Source of the DNA: Betaproteobacteria bacterium
GTDB lineage: Bacteria; Pseudomonadota; Gammaproteobacteria; Burkholderiales; Rhodocyclaceae
Reading direction: 5' to 3'
Assembly (NCBI GenBank): GCA_016208415.1
Contig: JACQYB010000040.1
Location: 1-64,000, forward strand
Length of the DNA: 64,000 nt
The position numbers and the translations under genes are program-made. The notes below the pieces were generated by a model. That model had not been told where the DNA came from. It ran no database searches and saw only the letters and a list, made by a program, of their open reading frames with translations. Below are positions 42,220-51,221 of the stretch, piece by piece; position 1 is the first letter of the stretch, and each line of letters starts with the position of its first letter.

Positions 42220-42954
42220 TCATCTGCCCCGCGTGCCGCGCGCCTGCGCCAGGTCGATGGCCGACGCCTCGCCGGACAGGCGCATGCCCGCCGTGAGCCA
42301 GGCGTGCAGGTCGTGGGCGAAGCCGTCCAGCTCCGCCAGGGTGAGCCGGTTGGCGCGCACGCAGGCGTTGTAGGCCAGCACCGCGGGTATGGCGACGAAC
42401 AGCCCGGCGGCGGTCATGATCAAGGCCTCGCCCACCGGCCCGGCCACCTTGTCCAGCACCACCTGGGTGGCCCCGGAAAGCCCCACCAGGGCGTGGTAGA
42501 TGCCCCAGACCGTGCCGAACAGGCCGACGAAGGGCGCCGTGGCGCCGACCGAGGCGAGGAAGGTGAGCCCGCGCTCGATGCCGGCCTGGACCCTGACCAT
42601 GCGCCCGCGCAGCGCCCGGGTGACGAACTCGTCCAGTGGCAGCCCCGCACCGATGCCGCCCGGCGCCCGCTCGCCGTGGGCCTGCGCCGCCAGCGTGCCG
42701 GCCCGCGCCACGGCGGCAAGGACGCCGCTCCTGTCCTCGCGCTCGATCGCCTCGAGCGCCGCCGGCAGCGAAGGCGCGCTCCAGAACGCCGCCAACGCCC
42801 GGGCGTGGCTGCGGGCGAAGCGAAGCTGGCCGGCGATCTTGCCGAAGATCACCGTCCAGCTCGCCGCCGAAGCCAGCAGGAGAAGGATGGACACGGCATG
42901 GGTGACCAGGTCGCCTTGTGCCCAGAAGTGGGCGAGGCCGAGGTTCTCGTTCAT
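42220..42954 (-). CDS. exbB: ExbB/TolQ-family proton channel protein
   Basis: A 244-residue protein with three TM segments, including ASVGATAPFVGLFGTVWGIY and the conserved GEALIMTAAGLFVAIPAVLA. It overlaps the TlpA-like gene by 4 bp and is followed 10 bp later by exbD. Confidence 0.95.
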   Translation of the reverse strand: MNENLGLAHFWAQGDLVTHAVSILLLLASAASWTVIFGKIAGQLRFARSHARALAAFWSAPSLPAALEAIEREDRSGVLAAVARAGTLAAQAHGERAPGGIGAGLPLDEFVTRALRGRMVRVQAGIERGLTFLASVGATAPFVGLFGTVWGIYHALVGLSGATQVVLDKVAGPVGEALIMTAAGLFVAIPAVLAYNACVRANRLTLAELDGFAHDLHAWLTAGMRLSGEASAIDLAQARGTRGR

Positions 42955-43475
42955 GGAGTTTCCTTCAGTTTGCGCAAGCGCGTCTCAGACGTTGCAGGCG
43001 GGGCGGACAGCCCCAGATGACGGCGCGCGGCGGCCTCGTCGGCGACCCCGGAAACGGCCGCCTTGCCGCCGCGCCCATCAAAGAACAGGGTGCGCGGCAG
43101 TTCCCCGCGCCATTTCGAGTCGAGGGCGTAGGCAAGCGCCTCCGGTGGCGCGGCGCCGTAGGCATAGCGGCGCCCCGGAACACCGAGCCGGTCGAGGGGC
43201 CCGGACAGGCCGTCGACGGCGGGTTCCGTCGCCACGGTGATCAGCCGCAGGCGGGAATCGGCCTTCGCCATGTCGGCGAAGCGCCGCAGGTTCTTCTTGC
43301 AGTGCACGCACTCGGAGGACCACAGGGCGACGATGGTCGGCGCCGCATGGGAGGCCGCATCCCCCAGGGCGCGCGCCTGCCCGCGGTCGAGGATGACGAA
43401 GGGCTCGGCCGGGAAGGCCGCCGCTGCGCCGAGGAGCATGGCGGCGGCAAGGACGGGGGCGAGAAGCGCTCGCAT
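42951..43475 (-). CDS. Secreted thioredoxin-like (TlpA-type) protein
   Basis: A 174-residue protein with a signal peptide (about 1-23) and a thioredoxin-like domain with CxxC in SSECVHCKKNL and the cis-Pro region LPRTLFFDGRGG. It is probably a periplasmic reductase, perhaps keeping metal-binding cysteines of the neighbouring CECC protein reduced (inference from position). Confidence 0.82.
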   Translation of the reverse strand: MRALLAPVLAAAMLLGAAAAFPAEPFVILDRGQARALGDAASHAAPTIVALWSSECVHCKKNLRRFADMAKADSRLRLITVATEPAVDGLSGPLDRLGVPGRRYAYGAAPPEALAYALDSKWRGELPRTLFFDGRGGKAAVSGVADEAAARRHLGLSAPPATSETRLRKLKETP

Positions 43476-43480
43476 AGCCT

Positions 43481-44659
43481 CTAGCGCAGGGCAAACAGGC
43501 GCATGCCTTCGCCTTCGGTGCGCCAGAAGACGAAGAGGTCGTCGCCGCGCCCGATCACTCGCGGCTGGTCGGAGGCCGCGGCGGTCTGCGCAACGGCAAG
43601 CGGGCGAAAACTCACGCCGCCATCGCCGGAAATCTCCGCGCGCAACTGTGTGCGTTCGCCGTCGAATTCCTTCCAGGCGATGGCCAGCCGCTGCCCGGCC
43701 ACCGCCAGATCCGCATGGGCGGCCCGCTCGCCGCCGACGGAGCGTTGGCCGGCGACGCCGTGGGCCGTCAGCCGGCCGTAGAACACCCGGCCCTCGCCCT
43801 CCTTCACGTTGAACCAGACGGCATGGCGCGTGCCGTCCGGCGCCACGGCGAGTGCCGGCCCGTGGTGCGGGCAGGCGTCGATCTTCCAGCGCTCGAAGGT
43901 GGCGCGCGTGACCGAGCTCGGCGCGCCGCCGGGGCCCAGTCTGGCCAGTGAGTGGTCGCGCTCGTTGGGCTCGAAGACGTGGCGCCAGAGGATCAGCGGC
44001 ACGCCGTCGGTGTCCGGCGCGGCGGCGATGCGGCAGCATTCGCAGGAGTGGTCGGCGACCTTGACCTCGGGCCGGAACGTGCGCCCGCCGTCGTCGGAGA
44101 CCGCCGCATAGACGGCGGCGCCGCGATAGCCCTTGCCGGCCGTCCTGGCCGATTCGAGATCACGCTTGTCGATCCACGCCAGAAAAATGCGCCCGGCGCC
44201 ATCGACCACCGGCGCCTCGAAGCGGTGGGTGATTTCCCGGCGGTCGCGATGAACCGTGAGTGGCGGCGAAAAGGTGGCGCCGCCATCCTCCGAGCGCGCC
44301 GCGCGCACCGCCCCCGAAAAGGGCTTGCCCAGCGGTCGCGTCCAGGTCGCGAGCAGGGCGCCGTCAGGCAGGGCGAGGATCTTCGGCCGGTTCTCGCCGT
44401 CGGCGGAGATCGCTTCCGGGACGGCGTTCACGACCGCGGGCGGCGACCATGTCCTGCCCTCGTCCGGGCTGCGGTAGAGCATCACGTGCTCGCCCTGCTT
44501 CGTCACCGCGATCAGCGTGCCGTCGCCGGCGAAAACGGCCGAAGTGCCGTATTCGGCCTTCGGCATCGGCATCCTGCCCATGCCCTGGGCGCAGGCCGCG
44601 CCCGCCGCGAGCGCGAGCGCGGCCACAACGAGCATCCTGGCCGTCGTGCGCAGTGGCAT
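43481..44659 (-). CDS. Secreted BNR-repeat (sialidase-like beta-propeller) protein with a CECC motif
   Basis: A 392-residue protein with a signal peptide (about 1-24) followed by Met-rich MGRMPMP. Several Asp-box repeats (SPDEGRTWSPP, SEDGGATFSPP, SDDGGRTFRPE, SGDGGVSFRPL) define a six-bladed sialidase fold. The sialidase catalytic Arg/Tyr set is not evident. Instead DHSCECCRIA (about 203-212) and a later DACPHHGPAL give Cys/His clusters suited to copper. It lies between a TonB receptor and a TlpA-like protein, overlapping the receptor by 1 bp. A metal-handling role is inferred. Confidence 0.75.
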   Translation of the reverse strand: MPLRTTARMLVVAALALAAGAACAQGMGRMPMPKAEYGTSAVFAGDGTLIAVTKQGEHVMLYRSPDEGRTWSPPAVVNAVPEAISADGENRPKILALPDGALLATWTRPLGKPFSGAVRAARSEDGGATFSPPLTVHRDRREITHRFEAPVVDGAGRIFLAWIDKRDLESARTAGKGYRGAAVYAAVSDDGGRTFRPEVKVADHSCECCRIAAAPDTDGVPLILWRHVFEPNERDHSLARLGPGGAPSSVTRATFERWKIDACPHHGPALAVAPDGTRHAVWFNVKEGEGRVFYGRLTAHGVAGQRSVGGERAAHADLAVAGQRLAIAWKEFDGERTQLRAEISGDGGVSFRPLAVAQTAAASDQPRVIGRGDDLFVFWRTEGEGMRLFALR

Positions 44660-46944
44660 CAGAAATCACCCTTGGCCTGGATGACCCAGGTGCGCTGGGT
44701 GTAGGGGTGATAGGCGTAGTAGCGCTCGTTTGTCAGGTTATCCACGCCGAACGCCAGCGAGAACCGTTTGTCGATCTGGTAACTGACTTTGGCATCGGCA
44801 ACGAAGAAGCGGCTCACGGCGCCGTAGACGTCGTCGTGGGTATCGCTGTTGTCGAATTCGTTGAATTGCCTGCCGCCGTAGCGCCCGGCCAGGGTCAGGG
44901 CCAGCTTGTCGCTGGCGCGCCAGGTGGCCGCCAGCGTCGCCCGCCAGTCGGGGATGCGCAGCATGCGCCTGCCCACGCTCGCCGGGCTCTTTTCGTTGGC
45001 GAGAATGCGCGAATCCGCGAAGGTCAGGCTGCCGGTCAGATCGAGCCCCCGGACGAAGGCGTCGCGCCGCTGCAGCGTCGTCTCGATGCCGCGCACGCGC
45101 ACCTTGTCCACGTTCTGCACGTTGGTCACCGTGGGCGTCACGGTGGTGTTGGTCTGGCGCGTCAGGGCATCGGTCAGGTTGTCCTGGAACAGGGACACGC
45201 GCAGGGTGCCGGCGCCCAGTTCCCGTTCGGCCGCGAGTTCGCCCGCCAGAATCTTCTCCGGCTTCAGACTGGGGTCGTTGTTGATGATGGACGTGCCGGT
45301 GATCGAACCCTGGAACAGCTCGTTCACCGTCGGGAAACGCACGGCGCGGGAAAGGGAGCCACGCAGCAGCCAGTCCTCGGTCGCGGCCCAGGACAGGGAA
45401 AGCTTGGGCGACAGGGTGTTCTCGCTGCGCTGCGGATACGGCACGGTGGACGAGGCGTTCGAGCGCGTGCCCTCGGACGCGCGCCATTGTTCGTAGCGGG
45501 CGCCCAGGGTCAGTCGCCAGTCCTGCCCGAAGCGGATCGCATCCTGCAGGTAGAGCGCCTGCGTCTCGGTCCTGCCCGTGGCGCCGGCCGTCAGGGCGGC
45601 GGTGCTCCCGGCGAGCCAGTTGGCCGTGGCGTAAGTCCGGTCGCTCAAGCTGTAACGGTCGAAGTGGTAGCCGAAGGCCACTTCATGGCCGCGCGTGCCG
45701 CGGTCGGGCCGCCAGTCGACACGGGCATCGGCGGTACTCCAGCCTGTTCCATCCTGCAACTGGACTTCTCCGGCGCCGCCGCCCGCCGCCGTCGGCAGGG
45801 CGACGGTGGGACGGCGCGTGATGTCCTTGTCGATGTCGTACCTGGTCAGCGCGACCTCGAACGCCCAGTCGCCGTCCGATTTCGGATCGAAGCGCCAGGC
45901 GAGGCTGTTCATCCAGTGTTCCTCGTTGCGCAAGCTGGGCTGCAAGGCCGTGGCGGACAGGGTGTAGCGCCTGCCGTCGATGTTCAGTGCGCCGCTGTAG
46001 ACCGGGTTTCCCGCGGGGTTGCGCAGACAGCTCTCGACGCCGATGTCCGAATCGTTGCGCCAGTGGCCCAGGGTGTAGGTGAGGCGGGCGGCGGGCGAGA
46101 AGTCGTAGGCGAGCCTGATGTTGGCGTTGTCCTGGCGCGTGCGGTCGATGCTGGTGGCGCCCAGGACGACGCGCTCCGCACCCTTGGGATCCTTGTCCCG
46201 GTGGTAGCCGGTCACGACGGTATCGCTCCCGCCGGCAGCCGTCGTCGAGCGCGCGGCGGTCGAGAACGACTGCGGGTGGCCGGTATTCTCGAAATGGTTG
46301 AAGCCCAGGAACCAGCGCAGGTCGCCGTGCCGGCTGCCGACGGAGGCGCCGAGGCGCGAGCCGTCGTAGTCCCGGTCGGTGCCGTAGAGGCGGAAGTTCT
46401 GCCGGAACGCCTGGGCATCGGTGTGGGCGTCGAAGGCTTCCGGCATGCGCGTCTTCATGACCATGACGACACCGACGGCGTTGCCCGGGTACGCGGCGGA
46501 GTGGGCGCCGTAACTCACGTCGACGCGCTCGAGTTCCTGCGGCATGACGAGCCACCAGCGCGGCGCGAAAGCGTAGGAGTTGCCGAGCAGGTTCGACACC
46601 AGCAGATTGTCCGCATAGACGAGCGAACGGGCGCTGTCGAGGGTGCCCGCATTGCGCGAGGATACGATGGCGTTGCGATCGCCAATGTAGCGCTTGCGGA
46701 TCTGCAGACTCGGCAGGTACTTCACCGCGTCCTCGGTATTGATGACGTTGGTGCTGTCGATGAGCGCCCTGCCGGCCGCCTCGGTGGAGGTGGTGATGTT
46801 GCGGAAGGCGGCGGGACGCTGGCAATAGACGCTCACTTCGCCGAGTTCCTGCGCCTTTTCCTCGGCCAGCGCCAGGCCCGGCAGGGCCATCGCGACGGCG
46901 AGGCAGAGGGCGTGCGGTTTCGGTTGCCTGGGTGTGCGATACAT
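44659..46944 (-). CDS. TonB-dependent outer-membrane receptor
   Basis: A 761-residue protein. Start ATG 46944 has GGGGAGG upstream, and a signal peptide ends LALAEE. The plug domain (STNVINTEDAVKYLPSLQIR through MPQELERVDVSYGAHSAAYP) and a 22-strand barrel ending in an aromatic AKGDF are present. Met and His in the plug and loops and the neighbours (TlpA-like, CECC propeller, ExbBD, NosL) point towards copper uptake like NosA/OprC, but the substrate is not proved by the sequence. Confidence 0.9.
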   Translation of the reverse strand: MYRTPRQPKPHALCLAVAMALPGLALAEEKAQELGEVSVYCQRPAAFRNITTSTEAAGRALIDSTNVINTEDAVKYLPSLQIRKRYIGDRNAIVSSRNAGTLDSARSLVYADNLLVSNLLGNSYAFAPRWWLVMPQELERVDVSYGAHSAAYPGNAVGVVMVMKTRMPEAFDAHTDAQAFRQNFRLYGTDRDYDGSRLGASVGSRHGDLRWFLGFNHFENTGHPQSFSTAARSTTAAGGSDTVVTGYHRDKDPKGAERVVLGATSIDRTRQDNANIRLAYDFSPAARLTYTLGHWRNDSDIGVESCLRNPAGNPVYSGALNIDGRRYTLSATALQPSLRNEEHWMNSLAWRFDPKSDGDWAFEVALTRYDIDKDITRRPTVALPTAAGGGAGEVQLQDGTGWSTADARVDWRPDRGTRGHEVAFGYHFDRYSLSDRTYATANWLAGSTAALTAGATGRTETQALYLQDAIRFGQDWRLTLGARYEQWRASEGTRSNASSTVPYPQRSENTLSPKLSLSWAATEDWLLRGSLSRAVRFPTVNELFQGSITGTSIINNDPSLKPEKILAGELAAERELGAGTLRVSLFQDNLTDALTRQTNTTVTPTVTNVQNVDKVRVRGIETTLQRRDAFVRGLDLTGSLTFADSRILANEKSPASVGRRMLRIPDWRATLAATWRASDKLALTLAGRYGGRQFNEFDNSDTHDDVYGAVSRFFVADAKVSYQIDKRFSLAFGVDNLTNERYYAYHPYTQRTWVIQAKGDF

Positions 46945-46989
46945 TCGGTTCCTCCCCGAGTCGATATTGGATGGTTTGTTCCTGGGCAC

Positions 46990-47658
46990 TCAGCTATCCA
47001 GCCGAAAGACGATGGGCACCAGCACACTGGCCGCCACCGCCTCGTCGCCGCGCCGGGCGGGCACGAAGCGCCAGCGGCCGACGGCCTCCAGCGCCGCGTC
47101 GTCCAGGCGCGCGAAGCCGCTGGACTTGTGCAGTTCGACCCGATCCGCCTGCCCCTGCGCGCTGACCCGTACCCGCAGCACCACCTTGCCCTACTCGCCC
47201 ATGCGCCGCGAGGCGGGCGGGTAGACGGGCCTGGGGTTCGACAGGTAGTCGGCGTCGAAGCGCGCCGCTGTCACGGGCGGCGGGGCCGCGGGCGGAGGTG
47301 GAGCCGCAGCCGCGGGCGGTGCCGCAGCGGGTTCCACCGGCGCGGCGGGAGGCTGGGGCGCGACGGCGAAGGACGCGGCCGGCGCGGCGGCCTGCGGGGT
47401 TGCGGTGATGACCGGCGGTGGCGGCGTGGGGCGCGTGCGCTGGCGCACCGGTGGCGGCGGCGGGGGCGGCGCGGCGCGTGGCGGCGTCGGCGCCTCTTCC
47501 ACCAGGCGCACCATGATCTCGCGCGCGGCCTGGCGCACCTGCGGCCGCGCCGAAAGATCCAGGGCCGCCCACAGCAGGGCGGCATGGGCCGCCACGACCA
47601 GGGCGAAGCGCTGGGCGCGCCGTGCCGGCGGTTCCGGGGCGGCAAGAATGACGCTCAT
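46990..47658 (-). pseudogene. tonB: TonB energy transducer interrupted by an amber codon
   Basis: From ATG 47658 the frame gives an N-terminal TM (about 15-33), a long Pro-rich periplasmic spacer and the TonB box-binding domain (YLSNPRPVYPPASRRMGE, then KVVLRVRVSAQGQ, ending FRLDS). Codon 156 (47193-47191) is TAG where the family has Gln (GEQGKV). Both halves are in the same frame, so it is one substitution (CAG to TAG). Without readthrough the product lacks the receptor-contacting domain. The gene heads the operon tonB-receptor-BNR-TlpA-exbB-exbD. Confidence 0.87.
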
Positions 47659-48063
47659 GGGTGTTTCCGCAAATGGCGGCAGACCCGCGCTGCGCCGCCG
47701 CCACACCAAGGCGCTCCACGGCTCGGGCGATGCCCGGCCTTCATCGATCCGGCGCCACGCTGGCCCTCACCCGCACCGTGCGGCCGGGCTCGTTGACACG
47801 GGTGGTCCGGGTGAATCCAGCCACCATGGCGCCGGCGCGGCGACGCGCCGCGATCGTCCTCTCGCTTTCATCTCCATCCTCCCCGATGGCGCCGGAAAGG
47901 GCCGGCGAATGGATGCGGATGTTAGGGCCGGGAACACGACGCGGGAATGAGGCGAATTGCCGCGCGGCAGATTGCCGCAGGCGGTGGGGGTGTAGCCCGC
48001 GACAAAGCGGGCACAATCGCAGGCCGCGCGCCTGGCGCCGAACCCGGAGAATCCCGCCCGCCC
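47659..48063. other. Divergent intergenic region between tonB and the TauE-like gene
   Basis: A 405-bp region with no recognised gene. It must hold the promoter of the TonB operon. I looked for a cobalamin riboswitch, a Fur box and an FNR box and saw none. Confidence 0.4.
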
Positions 48064-48426
48064 ATGGAGAGCCTGCATGCCCTCGCCGCCGGAGCTTCCT
48101 CCTATTGGCTCGCCTTCATCACCGGCCTGCTCGGCAGTGGCCACTGCCTGGGCATGTGCGGAGGACTGGCGTCGGGATTCTTCATGAAAATGGGCACGAG
48201 GGCGCCGGCACCCTACCTCGCCTACCACGCGGCGCGCATCGGCGTTTATGCCGCCATCGGCATCGTTGCCGCCACGCTGGGCGCCGTGGTGCTGGCCAGC
48301 GGGCGCATCGGGCTGGGTCAGGGCGTACTGCAGATCGTCGCCGGAGGGGTGGTGATCCTGCCGGGGGTCTCCACCCTGTGGTCGGGCGTCCGCTTCTATC
48401 TGGTGATGTACCGGCTGGTCGCCTGA
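48064..48426 (+). CDS. Half-length TauE/SafE-like membrane protein
   Basis: A 120-residue protein with the family signature GSGHCLGMCGGLASG after the first TM, then three more hydrophobic segments. Relatives (the sulphite-exporter/heavy-metal family found near cbb3 and copper genes) are about 220-240 residues; this one stops half way, at VMYRLVA. The following 180 bp do not continue the family in any frame. It is either truncated or a short variant. The HCxGMC motif suggests metal binding. Confidence 0.65.
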   Translation: MESLHALAAGASSYWLAFITGLLGSGHCLGMCGGLASGFFMKMGTRAPAPYLAYHAARIGVYAAIGIVAATLGAVVLASGRIGLGQGVLQIVAGGVVILPGVSTLWSGVRFYLVMYRLVA

Positions 48427-48615
48427 ACGGCTGCGTCCGCGTGTCGACCCGGCTGCGGCGTCGGCGTGTCGACCGGGCAGCGCAGCGCGCGTCGTGGCCG
48501 GGAGGCGGCATCGGCGTTTCGCCTGCACCGGGATGCGACAAGATGCCGCACGGGCCGAGTATTCGCAGCGGCTAATATGGGGCGGAGGAATTTCCAACCG
48601 CCCAAGGAGTCCGCC

Positions 48616-49239
48616 ATGGATCGCCGCCATATGCTCAAGCTCTCCCTGCTCGCCGGTACCGGACTGGCCGCCGGCAGCGCCCTGGCCCAGCAGGCCTGCC
48701 CAGGCGACGGCACGCCGTCGCAGTTCGTGCCGAAGAAGGCCGCCGACGCGAAGGCGGCCGAAAACGATATCGAGAAATTCCCGAAATGCCCCTACTGCGG
48801 CATGGACCGCAGGCAGTATCACCATTCCCGGATGCTCATCCAGTACAGCGACGACCTGCCCGACGGCACCTGCTCGATCCACTGCGCCGCCATCAGCCTG
48901 TCGCTCAACATCGACCGCGAGCCCAAGGCCATCTGGGTGGGGGACAACGCGGCAGCGGGCGAGGTCAAGCCGCTGGTCGAAGTGGACCGCGCCACCTTCC
49001 TCATCGGCAGCAAGATCCCGGGCGTCATGACAGCCCAGAGCAAGGTCGCCTACGGCACCGAGGACGCCGCCAGGGCCGCCCAAGCGGCCAACGGCGGCGA
49101 GCTGGGCAATTTCGACAAGGCCTTGCTGGCGGCCTACACCAGCATGTCCCAGGACGTGTCCCGCATCCGCAAGAACCGCGCCGAGCGGCGCCGCAAGATG
49201 ATGGAACAGCAGGGCAGGCCCATGGAGCACAAGTCCTGA
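48616..49239 (+). CDS. NosL-family protein with a Tat-like signal
   Basis: A 207-residue protein. The N-terminus (DRRHMLKLSLLAGTGLAAGS) resembles a twin-arginine or Sec signal with AQQA cleavage. The NosL-type core has CPYCGMDRRQYHHSRMLIQY and GTCSIHCAAISL. NosL delivers Cu(I) to N2O reductase. The His-rich stretch after CGMD and the long basic C-terminus are unusual. It is coupled to a second NosL by a TGATG overlap. Confidence 0.83.
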   Translation: MDRRHMLKLSLLAGTGLAAGSALAQQACPGDGTPSQFVPKKAADAKAAENDIEKFPKCPYCGMDRRQYHHSRMLIQYSDDLPDGTCSIHCAAISLSLNIDREPKAIWVGDNAAAGEVKPLVEVDRATFLIGSKIPGVMTAQSKVAYGTEDAARAAQAANGGELGNFDKALLAAYTSMSQDVSRIRKNRAERRRKMMEQQGRPMEHKS

Positions 49240-49745
49240 TGTCCGCAGGGCCGCGCGCCCTGGCGGCGCTGCTGCTGGCCGCCTGGGTGGCGCTGGCTGC
49301 GGGCCTGGCGCTCGCCCAGGCGGGGCCCGCCATCCCGAAACCGGGGCCGAAGGATCTGTGCCCCGTGTGCGGCATGCTGGTCTCCAAGTACCCGCACTGG
49401 GTGGCGACCATCGTCTACAAGGACGGCCACGCCCACCACTTCGACGGCGCCAAGGACCTGTTCAAGTTCTGGTTCGAGCCGGCGAAGTACGCTAGCGGCC
49501 ACCGGCGCGAGGACATGGCGGCGATCCGCGTCACCGACTTCTACAACCTGCAGCCCGTCGACGCCCGCAGGGCCTTCTACGTCATCGGCTCCGACGTGCT
49601 CGGACCCATGGGCCACGAACTGGTGCCCCTGGCCAGCCGCGAGGACGCGGAGGAGTTCCTGAAGGAGCACAAGGGCAAGCGCATCCTCGGCTTCGACCAG
49701 GTGGGCCGGGAATTGCCGGCGCAACTCGACGCCGGGAAATTCTGA
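49239..49745 (+). CDS. NosL-family copper-binding protein
   Basis: A 168-residue protein with a signal peptide (about 1-27) and the NosL core: DLCPVCGMLVSKYPHWVATI, the His-rich KDGHAHHFDGAKDL, and a C-terminal strand-rich part (GFDQVGRELPAQL). No lipobox Cys is seen, unlike classic NosL. The pair of NosL genes next to a TonB uptake operon suggests copper supply to denitrification enzymes. Confidence 0.87.
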   Translation: MSAGPRALAALLLAAWVALAAGLALAQAGPAIPKPGPKDLCPVCGMLVSKYPHWVATIVYKDGHAHHFDGAKDLFKFWFEPAKYASGHRREDMAAIRVTDFYNLQPVDARRAFYVIGSDVLGPMGHELVPLASREDAEEFLKEHKGKRILGFDQVGRELPAQLDAGKF

Positions 49746-49795
49746 GCCCGCGCGCCGGGGACGAAGCGTCGGGGTGACCGAACCACACGGTTCCG

Positions 49796-50584
49796 ATGCG
49801 CGGCGATTCCCCCAGAAAATTGGCAAGCGACGACCACAGCGCCTGCCCCCTGCGGCGGACCCTGGCCAGCACGGGAATCACCATAGAAGTTCTGACGGGC
49901 CTTCATGCCCATATCGAAAGGCCGAAATTCCGGCGCGGCGAAATCCTGTTCCACATGTGCGCACCGGCCGACAGCGTCCATTGCCTGCGCCACGGTGTCG
50001 TCAAGCTGGTGCGCTACGACAGCGACGGCACCGAGCACATCGTGCGCATACTCGGGGCTGGCGAAGTGGCCGGCCTGGAATCGATCTTTCGCGATGAGTT
50101 CGCACACACGGCCATCGCGCTGGGGAACGTGGAAACCTGCCGGATTCCCTTCTACTACTTCCGGAACCTCATCGCGCAACATGAGGAGTTCCGGATGCAC
50201 ATCCTGGCCATGTCGCAGGAAGCCCTGCGCCAGGCGGACGCCTGGCTGGCCGAACTGGTCTATGCCGCCATTCCGGCCCGGGTGCGTACCGCCCGGTTGC
50301 TGTTGCGCCTACGCATCGACGACGGCGACCGCATCCACTGGCTCAACCTGGAAGACATGGGATCCATTCTCGGGGTCGCACCCGAAACCGTCAGCCGCGT
50401 GCTTTCCGGCTTCCAGCGTGCGGGCATCCTGTGGCGCGTCGGCAGCGGCTTCGCGAACCGCCACTACCGTGGCGACATCGCCGCCCTGACAAGGATATCC
50501 CGGGAAGGGGAGGCGCATCGATGGCGGCGGCAATTGCGGCAGGCGCGCGTCGCACGCGGCATATTCCGCCTGCGCGGCGCATGA
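49796..50584 (+). CDS. Crp/Fnr-family transcription regulator
   Basis: A 262-residue protein with a cyclic-nucleotide-binding fold (FRRGEILFHMCAPADSVHCL to VKLVRYDSDGTEHIVRILGA) and a C-terminal winged HTH (LEDMGSILGVAPETVSRVLS). It lacks the four-Cys arrangement of oxygen-sensing FNR, so it is closer to the DNR/NNR or other Cys-poor groups. The HTH element E(T)VSR should read TTGAT-type boxes such as the one before norC. The last 30 residues are Arg-rich and not typical. Confidence 0.88.
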   Translation: MRGDSPRKLASDDHSACPLRRTLASTGITIEVLTGLHAHIERPKFRRGEILFHMCAPADSVHCLRHGVVKLVRYDSDGTEHIVRILGAGEVAGLESIFRDEFAHTAIALGNVETCRIPFYYFRNLIAQHEEFRMHILAMSQEALRQADAWLAELVYAAIPARVRTARLLLRLRIDDGDRIHWLNLEDMGSILGVAPETVSRVLSGFQRAGILWRVGSGFANRHYRGDIAALTRISREGEAHRWRRQLRQARVARGIFRLRGA

Positions 50585-50596
50585 ATCCCGACGCCG

Positions 50597-50822
50597 GGGC
50601 GGAGTATTTGCCCGCTGCGCGGCCATTCCCCGGACTTCAAGCGGGGGACACGCAATGACGGACGAGGAGAAAGGGGGCGAAGGGGATCAGGAGAAGCGCG
50701 CTTCCAGCAGCGTCAGGTCGTCGGCCAGGAGTATGCCGTTGGAGAGATTTTGCAGCGCCTTCCGCAGCGCTTCGAGATCCAGCGGCGTGCGCGGATAGCC
50801 CAGGGTCTTCAGCATGCCGAGG
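50597..50822. repeat. Divergent copy of the 3' end of the PAS-PP2C gene, copy A
   Basis: It aligns with 51661-51885 over about 225 bp with scattered substitutions and small gaps (roughly 85% by eye), including non-coding sequence beyond the stop codon. Together the two copies flank the MazEF-like module. Confidence 0.8.
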
Positions 50823-50824
50823 CC
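50697..50824 (-). pseudogene. C-terminal remnant of a PAS-PP2C phosphatase paralogue
   Basis: The last 42 codons (MLKTLGYPRTPLDLEALRKA to LTLLEARFS) match the end of the intact gene at 51755-52864. Upstream the similarity stops and a MazF-like toxin gene follows. Confidence 0.8.
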
Positions 50825-50876
50825 AGTTCGTCCCCCTCACGTTCGGGCCTTCTTCGGGAGAGTCCGCCGCTACTGG

Positions 50877-51221
50877 CTACTGCTTTGGCAGCCGCAGGAT
50901 GCGGCGAAGCGATTCCTCGATCGCCGCCAGGTCTTCGGCTCCGATTTCGCCGACAAGAGCCTTGAGCCGCGTCTTGTCTACGGCCCGAATGTGCTCGACG
51001 CGCGCTTTGGAGTCCGCCCCCATCGATGGCGTGGACAACAGCAGCGGCGGGACGGGCGGGGTCCTGGTCGTGGTCAGCGGCACCACGACCACCGTGCGGC
51101 GATGGTCATTGACCTCTTCCGTTGAAAGCACCACGCAGGGCCTCGTCTTTGCAATTTCCGAGCCGCGTACCGGGTCGAGTTCAACCCAATACACATGGCC
51201 GCGCAAGATGGCCTTGCTCAT
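50877..51221 (-). CDS. MazF/PemK-type endoribonuclease toxin
   Basis: A 114-residue protein: GHVYWVELDPVRGSEIAKTR then RPCVVLSTEEVN and VPLTTT are the MazF/PemK signature, with the catalytic Arg and Thr in place. It overlaps the antitoxin stop by 4 bp. Confidence 0.93.
   Translation of the reverse strand: MSKAILRGHVYWVELDPVRGSEIAKTRPCVVLSTEEVNDHRRTVVVVPLTTTRTPPVPPLLLSTPSMGADSKARVEHIRAVDKTRLKALVGEIGAEDLAAIEESLRRILRLPKQ

Noticed and set aside
47741-48016. Minus-strand frame upstream of tonB
   Set aside because: It has no signal peptide or domain and lies in the expected promoter region of the divergent operons.
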